Part shown: piece by piece, positions 25,061-32,467 of the stretch
Position numbering within the stretch: the stretch's first letter is position 1
Layout of the letters: every line of letters begins with the position of its first letter
Assembly (NCBI GenBank): GCA_002388665.1
Contig: DGMY01000079.1
Location: 1 to 42,514 of the forward strand
Direction: 5' to 3'
DNA length: 42,514 bases
Source of the DNA: Opitutia bacterium UBA4506
Lineage (GTDB): Bacteria > Verrucomicrobiota > Verrucomicrobiia > Opitutales > Puniceicoccaceae
Translations under genes and position numbers: made by a program
The notes under the pieces: generated by a model
Told to the model about the DNA's origin: nothing
Databases searched by the model: none
What the model saw: only the letters and a program-made list of their open reading frames with translations

Positions 25061-26260
25061 TCAGGCCGAGAACTCTTCCTCAACAAATTCTTTGAGACGC
25101 CCGAGACCCTTCTCCAGAACATCGTCTGAGGTCGCGTAGCTTAAACGAATTCCCGTTTGAGATCCAAAACCTTCGCCGGCCACAACAGCGACCATTTTCT
25201 TTTCCAGCAACCTTGCAGCGAAATCCACCGGGGCAACCCCTAGCTCTCGGATGTCAGGGAACAAGTAGAATGCACCCGTCGAGCGGAAGCAGTTGATCCC
25301 CGGAATATCGTTCAATCCGTTGAAAAGTTTCATCCGGCGACGGTCGAACACTTGCAACATGTCCGACACTTCACGCATGGCTTGGTCCCAGTTCCTCATC
25401 GCAGCGAGGGCGCCGTACTGCGCAAAGGTCGTCGCGTTCGAAGTGGTCTGACTCTGTAGATCGGACACTGCTTTCGCAATAGGCCGATCAGCCATCAGAG
25501 TGCCCAACCGCCATCCCGTCATCGAGAAGGTTTTGCTGAAACCACCGACGGTGATAACGCTCTTTGCGGCCTCCGGAGAGATCGATGCGGGCGACAAATG
25601 CTCGCTGTTATCGTAGAGGAGATACTCGTAAATCTCATCCGACAAAACCAGGATCCCATGCTCGATGCAGATTTCCACCAACTCCCGGATCAACTCCGGA
25701 GGATAGACGGCGCCAGTCGGGTTCGAGGGACTGTTCAGGATCAACAATTTGGTCTTTTCAGTCAGCGCTTCCCGCAATGCATTCGGGTCGAGCCGAAACC
25801 CGTCTTCCGGGCCTGTCTGCAAAATCTTGGGAACACCCCCGGCCAGACGAACCATCTCGGGATAACTCACCCAGTACGGTGCCGGAATCAATACCTCGTC
25901 ACCTGGGTTGCAAACGGCCTGAATCGCGAGGTAACAACTGTATTTACCGCCGGGGCTCACCACGACCTGAGAAGGGGCACAGGAAGCGACACCCTTCTCC
26001 TCTACAAATTGATCAGCGAGTGCTTGCCGAAGCTCGGCCAAGCCTGCGGCGGGAGCATACTTCGTCTTCCCGTCGTGAATCGCCTGGATACACGCTTCTT
26101 TGATAAACTCCGGTGTATCGAAATCCGGCTCGCCAGCACCAAACCCACAAACGTCGTGCCCTTCGGCTTTTAACGCCTTGGCTTTCGCGTCGACTGCTAG
26201 AGTCGGTGACGGTTGAATCGCGGTTGCGCGCGCCGAAAGAAATTTGGGGAAGCCATCCAT
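25061..26260 (-). CDS. Aspartate aminotransferase, class I/II fold
   Basis: PLP-dependent aminotransferase, 399 residues. Motifs in order: GAGEPDFDTP (41-50), YAPAAGLAELRQA, NSPSNPTG (176-183), SDEIYEYL (207-214), and the PLP lysine K243 in GGFSKTFSMTGWR. The C-terminal GIRLSYATSDD carries the carboxylate-binding arginine. The pattern fits the subgroup-Igamma (type 1b) aspartate or aspartate/prephenate aminotransferases. Which substrate is preferred cannot be told by eye. It begins at ATG 26260 and precedes dgkA. Confidence 0.93.
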   Translation of the reverse strand: MDGFPKFLSARATAIQPSPTLAVDAKAKALKAEGHDVCGFGAGEPDFDTPEFIKEACIQAIHDGKTKYAPAAGLAELRQALADQFVEEKGVASCAPSQVVVSPGGKYSCYLAIQAVCNPGDEVLIPAPYWVSYPEMVRLAGGVPKILQTGPEDGFRLDPNALREALTEKTKLLILNSPSNPTGAVYPPELIRELVEICIEHGILVLSDEIYEYLLYDNSEHLSPASISPEAAKSVITVGGFSKTFSMTGWRLGTLMADRPIAKAVSDLQSQTTSNATTFAQYGALAAMRNWDQAMREVSDMLQVFDRRRMKLFNGLNDIPGINCFRSTGAFYLFPDIRELGVAPVDFAARLLEKKMVAVVAGEGFGSQTGIRLSYATSDDVLEKGLGRLKEFVEEEFSA

Positions 26261-26348
26261 CGGTTTCTAGAGAATATGAGAACCGTCGATATACAAGCTC
26301 AGGAATTCAGAAGATCGGATTTTTTTACGGAATCGAACCATAGAATCC

Positions 26349-26383
26349 AAAAAAACGGGCCGGACGATTACTCGTCCGACCCG
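26349..26383 (-). terminator. Rho-independent terminator of the histone-like gene
   Basis: Read on the minus strand: a 12-bp stem CGGGTCGGACGA with TCGTCCGGCCCG (one G-U pair), a 4-base loop, then a run of seven T (plus-strand A run 26349-26355). It lies 40 bases after the histone-like gene and before the aminotransferase gene, so those are separate units. Confidence 0.93.
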
Positions 26384-26422
26384 CGTCAAAATACAATAGA
26401 ATGCTTGGACTCTGGGAATCGA

Positions 26423-27271
26423 CTAAGAGCGGCGCTTACGGGCTGTCTTTTTCACGGCTTTCTTCGCGACCTTCTTTGTCGCTTTTTTGGCCGCTACTTT
26501 CTTGGTCGCCTTCTTGGCCACTTTCTTAGCCGCCTTTTTCGCTACTTTTTTGGTCGCCTTTTTCGCTACTTTTTTGGTCGCGACCTTTTTAGTCGCCTTC
26601 TTGGCAGTCTTTTTGACCGCTGCCTTCTTCACGGCTTTCTTAGAAGCTTTCTTCGCAGTCGTCTTCTTCACTGCTTTCTTCGCGGCCTTCTTGGTCACTT
26701 TCTTGGCCACCTTCTTCGCAACTTTCTTAGCCGCTTTCTTTGTGGTCTTCTTGGTTACCTTTTTCGCGGCCTTCTTCGAGACCTTCTTTGCTGTTTTTTT
26801 CGCAGATTTCTTGGCGGCTACTTTCTTGGTCGCCTTTTTCACGACTTTCTTCGCAGCTTTTTTAGTCGCAGCTTTTTTCACCCCTTTCCGGGTTGCTTTT
26901 TTCGCCGCCTTCTTCGCTGTCTTTTTCACGGATTGATTGGCCATCTCAGTTTTCTTTGTTTCCCGAACCACTTCGCGAAGTGGCTTTTTGGACAGCGCGT
27001 CAAGGGCGGCGCGCAACACTTCTCCAAAACTGGCGTTGTTTTGCTTGGATACGCGGGCAACTTCGTCTCGAAGTTCAGGATCCAAGCGAACTGATAATTG
27101 CCTTGTATCAGAAACATCCGCTTTAAATTTACTGTAGTCGTACAGCTTCAGTGCTATCCGAATAACCTGACTTAGGTTTTTTGCTTCGGTCCGGCTAACC
27201 AGATCTTCCAACTGTTGGAACGATTGTTCGTCGACTTCGAACGTGAGAGGTGAGGAAAAATTAACAGCCAT
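26423..27271 (-). CDS. Two ribbon-helix-helix domains fused to a lysine-rich histone-H1-like tail
   Basis: A 282-residue protein in two parts. Residues 6-45 (SPLTFEVDEQSFQQLEDLVS then LSQVIRIALKLYDY) and 56-92 (TRQLSVRLDPELRDEVARVS then SFGEVLRAALDAL) both look like ribbon-helix-helix DNA-binding units of the CopG/Arc kind: a short strand and two helices each. From residue 110 to the end the chain is almost only K, A, V, T and S with 38 KK pairs, the H1-like (Hc1/AlgP-type) tail that coats DNA. The second methionine, M110 at 26944, starts MANQSVKKTAKK and could be an internal start making the tail alone. A nucleoid protein with some sequence preference is likely. It is followed by a strong terminator. 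Confidence 0.8.
   Translation of the reverse strand: MAVNFSSPLTFEVDEQSFQQLEDLVSRTEAKNLSQVIRIALKLYDYSKFKADVSDTRQLSVRLDPELRDEVARVSKQNNASFGEVLRAALDALSKKPLREVVRETKKTEMANQSVKKTAKKAAKKATRKGVKKAATKKAAKKVVKKATKKVAAKKSAKKTAKKVSKKAAKKVTKKTTKKAAKKVAKKVAKKVTKKAAKKAVKKTTAKKASKKAVKKAAVKKTAKKATKKVATKKVAKKATKKVAKKAAKKVAKKATKKVAAKKATKKVAKKAVKKTARKRRS
26436..26930 (-). repeat. Degenerate 12-15 bp tandem repeat coding for the AKK/VAKK tail
   Basis: The lysine-rich tail is encoded by a degenerate tandem repeat with a unit such as GCCAAGAAAGTG or GCTACCAAGAAG on the minus strand. Codon variants are mixed, so the array has diverged at DNA level. Such arrays can change length by recombination. The antisense reading gives leucine/phenylalanine-rich frames that mimic membrane proteins and are not genes. 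Confidence 0.75.
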
Positions 27272-27280
27272 ATAAAATAT

Positions 27281-27320
27281 TGAGTTGACTCATGTAAGCT
27301 TTTTGTAACCCGAAGGTCAA
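27281..27320 (-). promoter_or_regulatory. Putative promoter and palindrome of the histone-like gene
   Basis: On the minus strand TTGACC (27320-27315) and TTACAT (27297-27292) are separated by 17 bases, an acceptable though weak sigma-70-type pair ending just before the ATG at 27271. A palindrome TGAGT-TG-ACTCA (27281-27292) abuts the -10 box and the transcription start. The size and symmetry suit a ribbon-helix-helix dimer site, so the protein may bind its own promoter. This is inference. Confidence 0.35.
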
Positions 27321-27343
27321 TACTGATTTATGCGGCCCCGGAC

Positions 27344-28240
27344 CTAGTCAGAAATCGAAATAGCTTCCATCGACAACGTATCAGGAGAGAATATACCGTA
27401 CGGGAGTGTTAACTCCACTTCTGCCTCGTCCACCCGCAATTCACTTCGGTCACGAGTTACATCATCAAAGCCTTCGAGCCGTCGAACAATCCAAGTATCC
27501 TTGACCTGCTTAAAACTACGGACCTCCAACGAACGCAAGACGTCGTCACCAGAATCCAAATACTCCACTCGAACCGGGGCGTCGAACCGCGCGTCGATTG
27601 CCACGCGAACGGCAACAATACCTACACTTTCCATCCGATCAGACCACTCTGGTGTGGGACTGAATCGATACCAGTGTACCGGACTATCTCCGACCCGATC
27701 CGGCCCGTCGTACTCGACATCGACCCAGTCGACATAGGGAGCCGTCAAATCGAACGCAGATAATTTCATCCCTTCAATGAGCGGCCCCAAAAGCTCTTCA
27801 GGAGGAAGGGCCTCAATCTCCCCACCTGGGCGCCAGACCCATCCGGCCGGATTCTCCCCTCCTTGAAACAAAAACCGCGATCCGGGTGAAAATTCGTCCG
27901 ATTCCATCTCCACTCGCAACAGCAACGCAGATCCCTGCCACCCCGAGTAAATGCGAAGCGGAACGATGCTCTTGCTCCCACGCCTTGGGTAATGAATCAA
28001 ACGCGCGTCCAGTATCGAATCCTGCCCGCCCCGGACCTGCCGAAACTTCTCAAGAAATTCAACTGCCTCAACCTCATCCAGCGGATGCACGGTCCTCTCC
28101 GTTCGCGAAAAATCCCGCCGCACCTGTCCATTCAGACCAGAGCTAACGATACCGACGATCAGAAACAGGAAGAGTACGAATTTCGACGCCCTCCAACGAC
28201 CGCGGTGGGGTTTATTCGTGTGCAACAGGTCAGCCCCCAA
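27344..28240 (-). CDS. LolA-like outer-membrane lipoprotein-sorting protein
   Basis: A 298-residue exported protein with a signal segment at about 20-39 (FVLFLFLIVGIVSSG). The body has the strand-rich order of the LolA-like fold: a conserved EAVEFLEKFRQVRGGQDSILDARLIHYPR opening, LRIYSGWQGSALLLRVE, a tryptophan-rich loop, PVHWYRFSPTP and DTWIVRRLEGFDDVTRDRSELRVDEAEV. Proteins annotated as outer membrane lipoprotein-sorting protein share this layout. No ATG is available near the N-terminus: TTG at 28240 or 28225 is the likely start. It lies 12 bases downstream of secG, so both are probably one unit. Confidence 0.6.
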   Translation of the reverse strand: MGADLLHTNKPHRGRWRASKFVLFLFLIVGIVSSGLNGQVRRDFSRTERTVHPLDEVEAVEFLEKFRQVRGGQDSILDARLIHYPRRGSKSIVPLRIYSGWQGSALLLRVEMESDEFSPGSRFLFQGGENPAGWVWRPGGEIEALPPEELLGPLIEGMKLSAFDLTAPYVDWVDVEYDGPDRVGDSPVHWYRFSPTPEWSDRMESVGIVAVRVAIDARFDAPVRVEYLDSGDDVLRSLEVRSFKQVKDTWIVRRLEGFDDVTRDRSELRVDEAEVELTLPYGIFSPDTLSMEAISISD

Positions 28241-28252
28241 ACCAAAGCTCGT

Positions 28253-28777
28253 TTACGAACCGGGAGTCGCCGGAATCGCGTCCAGGCTCTCCAACTGCAA
28301 CGGGGCCTTTTCCTCGACCTCCGATGCTGCGTCATCCGCTTGGTCTTCTACCACTGCCTCGACTTCTTCAACCGGAACAACCTCTTCTACTACTTCAACT
28401 TCTTCCTCGTCTCCGGCAACAGCTGGGAGGTCGTCAGCGCTCGGCTCACCCTCGGAAGTTCCTTCCGCAGCGGCCGCTGCTTCGCTCAACTTACCAATCG
28501 AAGCACCTTCCGATACCGCATCGCGCGGCTGCGATGCCGATATCGTTCCCAGATAAAGGGCGAACGACAGGACGAAAAATGCGATGATCGCATAGATGGT
28601 CCCCCGGGTAAGGACGTTCGTTGCCTCTCCCCCAAAAGCCTGCTCTGCAGCGCCACCACCTAAGGCCGCACCCATACCAGAATTGGCACTGGGCTTCTGC
28701 ATAAGCACAAGCAATGTCACGAATAGGCAGACCAAAACCAGGACAACCGAAAATAAAGCGATGAGAAATGTAGCCAT
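28253..28777 (-). CDS. secG: Protein translocase subunit SecG with acidic C-terminal extension
   Basis: SecG is the two-helix partner of SecYE in the general secretion channel. Residues 4-26 and about 56-75 are membrane spans. The loop holds the family motifs LMQKPSANSGMGAALGGG and FGGEATNVLTRGT. The typical SecG ends near residue 75-110; here about 95 residues follow, rich in E, A, S and V (EEEVEVVEEVVPVEEVEAVVE), a low-complexity acidic tail. ATG at 28777 is chosen; the frame continues 10 codons upstream. It is divergent from the TetR regulator. Confidence 0.88.
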   Translation of the reverse strand: MATFLIALFSVVLVLVCLFVTLLVLMQKPSANSGMGAALGGGAAEQAFGGEATNVLTRGTIYAIIAFFVLSFALYLGTISASQPRDAVSEGASIGKLSEAAAAAEGTSEGEPSADDLPAVAGDEEEVEVVEEVVPVEEVEAVVEDQADDAASEVEEKAPLQLESLDAIPATPGS

Positions 28778-28898
28778 AGTAAGACGGAAAACCGAAAAAG
28801 ATGACAACTTACCTTTGCTCTTTCAACCCCGAATTCCCACCAAATCTCACTCGAGCTCCCGTTACTCGACCAAAAAAGAGAAATATCCTTGCCATTAC

Positions 28899-28914
28899 CA
28901 GACAGACCTGTCTG
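28899..28914. promoter_or_regulatory. Palindromic operator-like site upstream of the TetR gene
   Basis: CAGACA-GACC-TGTCTG is a perfect 6-bp inverted repeat with a 4-base spacer, ending 10 bases before the TetR-family start codon. Position, length and symmetry are those of a TetR-family operator. It lies in the 147-base gap between divergent secG and the regulator, so binding would most directly affect the regulator and the genes behind it. Confidence 0.6.
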
Positions 28915-28924
28915 TTTTTGATAA

Positions 28925-29536
28925 ATGAAGCGCATCCGTGATCAAATTATCGAAACCGCCGGAGCCCTTTTCCAAGAGAAGGGATACACTGGCGTTGGGA
29001 TCAACGAAATCATCGAGAAGTCCGGCGTCTCCAAAGCGGGCTTCTACCAGAATTTCGAAAGCAAAGAGAACTTGTGCGTTCAGTGGCTCATGGAGGTCCA
29101 CCGCCAATCCGAGTTACGGCACTCAACGTTTCTCGAGTCCGATCTCACGGGACCGGAATTGGTAAAGACCCATTTCTCCAATCTTTCTGATACGATGGCT
29201 TGCCGCAATTTCCGAGGATGCCCTTTCAGCAATACCGCTTCGGTGATCGATGCGAGTATCGGTCGAATCCGCACCGAGATCGAAAGTCACAAGATCTACT
29301 TGCGGGAATTTTTTGTAGATCTAGCCCGCAAATGCGGCTTTGAGTCCGAGGCCGAGGTCATCGGTGACCACTTGTTCCTCCTCTATTCCGGAGCCGCCAC
29401 TGAAGCGCAAAATCTCCGCTCAGACTGGCCAATCCGGCGTGCGTGCGAGCTAGCCACCCGCCTCGTTTCCACTCGCCCAGTTGATGCAGAGGCAGAGAAC
29501 GAGCTCCGCCGCAAACGTGAGCTTCTCTCGGTCTAA
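28925..29536 (+). CDS. TetR/AcrR-family transcriptional regulator
   Basis: A 203-residue one-component regulator. The N-terminal helix-turn-helix is complete: RDQIIETAGALFQEKGYTGVGINEIIEKSGVSKAGFYQNFESKENL (first 47 residues). The ligand domain includes CRNFRGCPFSNTA around residues 96-108, with two cysteines five residues apart, and another cysteine in RKCGFES. These might bind a thiophilic ligand such as a trivalent arsenical, but TetR proteins of the same subgroup also have this CxxGCPF-type motif without arsenic, so that is speculation. It has a palindrome just upstream and the DUF547 gene 12 bases downstream, so it is probably autoregulated and the first gene of the arsenosugar unit. Confidence 0.9.
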   Translation: MKRIRDQIIETAGALFQEKGYTGVGINEIIEKSGVSKAGFYQNFESKENLCVQWLMEVHRQSELRHSTFLESDLTGPELVKTHFSNLSDTMACRNFRGCPFSNTASVIDASIGRIRTEIESHKIYLREFFVDLARKCGFESEAEVIGDHLFLLYSGAATEAQNLRSDWPIRRACELATRLVSTRPVDAEAENELRRKRELLSV

Positions 29537-29548
29537 GGACCTACTCCT

Positions 29549-30283
29549 ATGCAGTTCGTCAGCCCTCGGTTCTGGATCGGTTTCTTCAGCCTTTTGGCTT
29601 CGGGGAGCCTCCTCGGGGGTACAACCCCGGATTACTCAACCTACAATGCCCTTTTGCAGAAGTATTCCCGGCCCGACGGGGTTCTCTACGCGAGTTGGCA
29701 CGCGAGTCAATCGGACCGCAAGCGCCTCACTGAGGTTCTCAACGATTTCGGGTCTGTTCCCTACGAGGATCTCACTTCCGCAGAGGCCACCGCCTTCCTC
29801 ATCAATCTCTACAATGCCGCGATGATTGATCAGGTTCTTCAAAGCTACCCGATCGACTCGGTGCAATCGATTGGGGTCCTTCCATTCTCCGTATTTCGAA
29901 CAAACTCGATCACTTTGAACGGACGACCCGTCAGTCTCGATACGATTGAAAAAGAGATTCTATTGAAAGAGTACCCAGATCCTCGGATCCACTTTGCGAT
30001 CAATTGCGCCAGCAAAAGCTGTCCGCCCCTTCGCTCGGAAGCGTTCGTTCCCGACCAACTAGACCAGCAACTCGATGAAAAGGCCCGACTGTTTGCAAAC
30101 AGTCCTCATGCGGTAAAGACTGGGAAGAGTGCCGCCTACTCTCAACTTTTCCAATGGTACGACCAGGACTTTCCCGGCAATCATCCAGCCGACTATCTTA
30201 ACAAATACCGGGATTCTCCCCTTCCAGCCAACAGCTCCGTCGAGTGGATCGAATACGACTGGTCCCTAAACGAAGCCAATTGA
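29549..30283 (+). CDS. DUF547 family exported protein
   Basis: A 244-residue protein with an N-terminal signal peptide (WIGFFSLLASGSLLGG). The DUF547 signatures are visible: DYSTYNALLQKYSRPDGVLYASW, EATAFLINLYNAAMIDQVLQSYP (the INxYNAL motif), and DPRIHFAINCASKSCPPLRSEAF. The CASKSCP cysteine pair is conserved in the family. Function is not known; the protein would act outside the cytoplasm. A ribosome binding site AAGGA lies nine bases upstream of ATG 29549. DUF547 genes are often seen near arsS-type radical SAM genes, which matches its place here. Confidence 0.88.
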   Translation: MQFVSPRFWIGFFSLLASGSLLGGTTPDYSTYNALLQKYSRPDGVLYASWHASQSDRKRLTEVLNDFGSVPYEDLTSAEATAFLINLYNAAMIDQVLQSYPIDSVQSIGVLPFSVFRTNSITLNGRPVSLDTIEKEILLKEYPDPRIHFAINCASKSCPPLRSEAFVPDQLDQQLDEKARLFANSPHAVKTGKSAAYSQLFQWYDQDFPGNHPADYLNKYRDSPLPANSSVEWIEYDWSLNEAN

Positions 30284-30323
30284 ATTCTGCGATCTCCAGC
30301 GGCACCGCAAAAGCATTTTCAGC

Positions 30324-31325
30324 ATGATAGAAATTTCCGAAGCCTCGAAAGGCACCCGACTTTCCTTTGCAGAAACCCTCGGACAACACAACCAGTCCCT
30401 CAATCGGACGACTCCGGCGATTCTGCAACTCAATTTAGGGAAGCTCTGCAATCTCACTTGTACCCATTGCCACGTCAGCGCAGGTCCCCGACGGAAGGAG
30501 ATCATTTCGGCTGAAACGACCGACAGAATCCTCGAGTGGTACGAGAAACACCCGCTTCCCACTATCGATCTCACGGGGGGCGCTCCCGAGATGGCCCCCG
30601 AGTTTCGGAGGATAGTGAGAACGATTCGCCGGATACGTCCCGATGCCCGGATCATTGACCGGTGCAATCTTGTGATCCTCAACGAACCCGGCTTCGAATG
30701 GGTCGGGCCGTTCTTGGAGGAACAGCAGATCGATGTAGTCGCCTCCATGCCCTGCTACTCTCCGGACAATGTCGATGCGCAACGCGGCCAGGGTGTATTT
30801 GATCGAAGTATCGATGGCCTCCTGGAACTAAACCGTCGCGGCTTTGGCATGGGGAATCCACGCAAGCGTCTCGACTTGGTCTTCAATCCGAACGGCGCCA
30901 AGCTTCCTCCTGACCAAAGCGAGCTCGAGGCAGACTACAAAATTGAGTTGAAAAAGCATTTCGGGATAACGTTCGATCAACTCGTTACCATCACAAATCT
31001 ACCCGTAGCCCGATTCGCTCGATGGCTTCGAAAGCAAGGGTACTACGAGGACTACTTGCACACTCTGGTCAACGCTTACAATCCAGCAACGGTAGATCAT
31101 TTGATGTGCCGGGACACGATCAGTGTTAGCTGGAAGGGGGAGATCTACGACTGTGACTTCAACCAGATGCTCGATATGCAGTTGACCGACAAGACAGGGC
31201 GCGGTCTTTCCCTCTGGGATATCAATCCAGAGGAACTTGAGGGACGTCAGATCGCTACGGGCGAACACTGCTACGGCTGTACCGCCGGCGCTGGGTCCTC
31301 CTGTGGAGGTTCCCTGGTCGAGTAA
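30324..31325 (+). CDS. arsS: Arsenosugar biosynthesis radical SAM enzyme ArsS
   Basis: ArsS joins the 5'-deoxyadenosyl group of SAM to a trivalent dimethylarsenical, giving the adenosyl precursor of arsenosugars. The 333-residue chain has the radical SAM motif CNLTCTHC (C42, C46, C49), then a DLTGGAPEM segment (82-90) where the GGE motif is expected. The C-terminal tail has the diagnostic CYGCTAGAGSSCGGS with C316, C319 and C327; related proteins carry selenocysteine in this tail, and here there is an ordinary cysteine. The MCRDTISVSWKGEIYDCDFNQML segment also matches the family. It is followed by arsM, its natural partner. Confidence 0.93.
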   Translation: MIEISEASKGTRLSFAETLGQHNQSLNRTTPAILQLNLGKLCNLTCTHCHVSAGPRRKEIISAETTDRILEWYEKHPLPTIDLTGGAPEMAPEFRRIVRTIRRIRPDARIIDRCNLVILNEPGFEWVGPFLEEQQIDVVASMPCYSPDNVDAQRGQGVFDRSIDGLLELNRRGFGMGNPRKRLDLVFNPNGAKLPPDQSELEADYKIELKKHFGITFDQLVTITNLPVARFARWLRKQGYYEDYLHTLVNAYNPATVDHLMCRDTISVSWKGEIYDCDFNQMLDMQLTDKTGRGLSLWDINPEELEGRQIATGEHCYGCTAGAGSSCGGSLVE

Positions 31326-31366
31326 AAGCTTAGGTACCCACAGTAGACATTCACATAAATTAACTC

Positions 31367-32413
31367 ATGAAGAACGGCGGCCTCGATTATCATTCCAACT
31401 CCCAGGACTACTACGGCCGAGTGCTCCAATCGAATCGGGACCTCAAGACGTCCGCCTGCTGCGAAAATAGCGCCCCTCCCGATTGGTTGAAACCGCTGTT
31501 CGCCAATCTGGATCCCGAAATCATTGAACGGAGCTACGGCTGCGGTTCTCCGATCCCAGTTGCCATCGAGGGTTGCACTATTCTCGATCTAGGGTCCGGG
31601 ACCGGCCGCGATGTCTATCTCGCGGCTCAGCTTGTCGGGCAAGAAGGCAGGGTCATCGGAGTCGATTTCACAAAGGAACAACTCAACCTCGCCCGCGAAA
31701 AACTACCTCATCAGATGGAGCGCTTCGGCTACTCGAGCAGCAATGTCGAGTTCTATGAGAGCCCTCTTGAGGATTTGGATTCTTTGCCCATAGCCTCCAA
31801 TTCGGTCGATGTGATCATTTCAAACTGCGTCTTAAATCTTTGCCCCGACAAAACGAAGGTTCTCGAACAGGTCTTCCGCGCCCTCAAACCTGGGGGAGAA
31901 TTGTATTTTTCCGACATCTTTGCGGACAGACGGTTACCACCCGCATTGGCGAACGATCCGGATTTTCATGGGGAATGTCTCGGGGGCGCCTGGTACTGGG
32001 AGGATTTCCGCCGTTCCCTGGCCACAGCCGGATGTCCCGATTACAGAATTGTGTCCCATTCCCAACTCTCGTTGGAAGATCCGCGGATGCGTGCCGTCTC
32101 CGCTGGAATAAAGTTCGAATCTGCGACCATTCGTTGCTTCAAGTCTGCCAACCTCGAGGACCGCTGCGAGGACTACGGCCAAAGCATCACCTACCGCGGA
32201 ACCATTCCCCAACACCCCCGCCAGTTTTCCCTGGATTCCAATCATCATTTCGAGGTGGGTCGTCCCGTACGGGTCTGCGGAAATACCGCGGCGATGATTC
32301 AGGAATCCCGATTCGCCTCCCATTTCACAGTCTCGGGCGATCGAGCTCACCATTTTGGCATTTTCCCCTGTGCTTCCTCCGATTCAACCGATCCGCAACC
32401 TGGCTGCTGCTAG
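31367..32413 (+). CDS. arsM: Arsenite methyltransferase ArsM
   Basis: SAM-dependent As(III) methyltransferase, 348 residues. The SAM motif is ILDLGSGTGRDVYLAAQL (72-89). Cysteines match those that bind arsenite in ArsM: C31/C32, C59 (SYGCGSP) and C204 (GECLGG). The methyl-transfer and product pockets have YFSDIFADRRLP. The C-terminal region after residue 240 (ATIRCFK and onward) carries more cysteines and ends in a CC pair (347-348), as in several ArsM proteins. With ArsS next door, its expected product is a dimethylarsenical for adenosylation. The gene is 41 bases after arsS. Confidence 0.93.
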   Translation: MKNGGLDYHSNSQDYYGRVLQSNRDLKTSACCENSAPPDWLKPLFANLDPEIIERSYGCGSPIPVAIEGCTILDLGSGTGRDVYLAAQLVGQEGRVIGVDFTKEQLNLAREKLPHQMERFGYSSSNVEFYESPLEDLDSLPIASNSVDVIISNCVLNLCPDKTKVLEQVFRALKPGGELYFSDIFADRRLPPALANDPDFHGECLGGAWYWEDFRRSLATAGCPDYRIVSHSQLSLEDPRMRAVSAGIKFESATIRCFKSANLEDRCEDYGQSITYRGTIPQHPRQFSLDSNHHFEVGRPVRVCGNTAAMIQESRFASHFTVSGDRAHHFGIFPCASSDSTDPQPGCC

Positions 32414-32467
32414 TTTGCCGAAACCGGTTTTGTGCGTCCCCCCCTCATCCACCCTCAATAGCCTACC

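Noticed and set aside
26213..27094. Long plus-strand open frames rich in L, F and A that look like membrane proteins
   Set aside because: They are exact antisense readings of the lysine-rich repeat tail (AAG/AAA codons read back as CTT/TTT). The minus-strand frame has a terminator, domain structure and start, and these do not.
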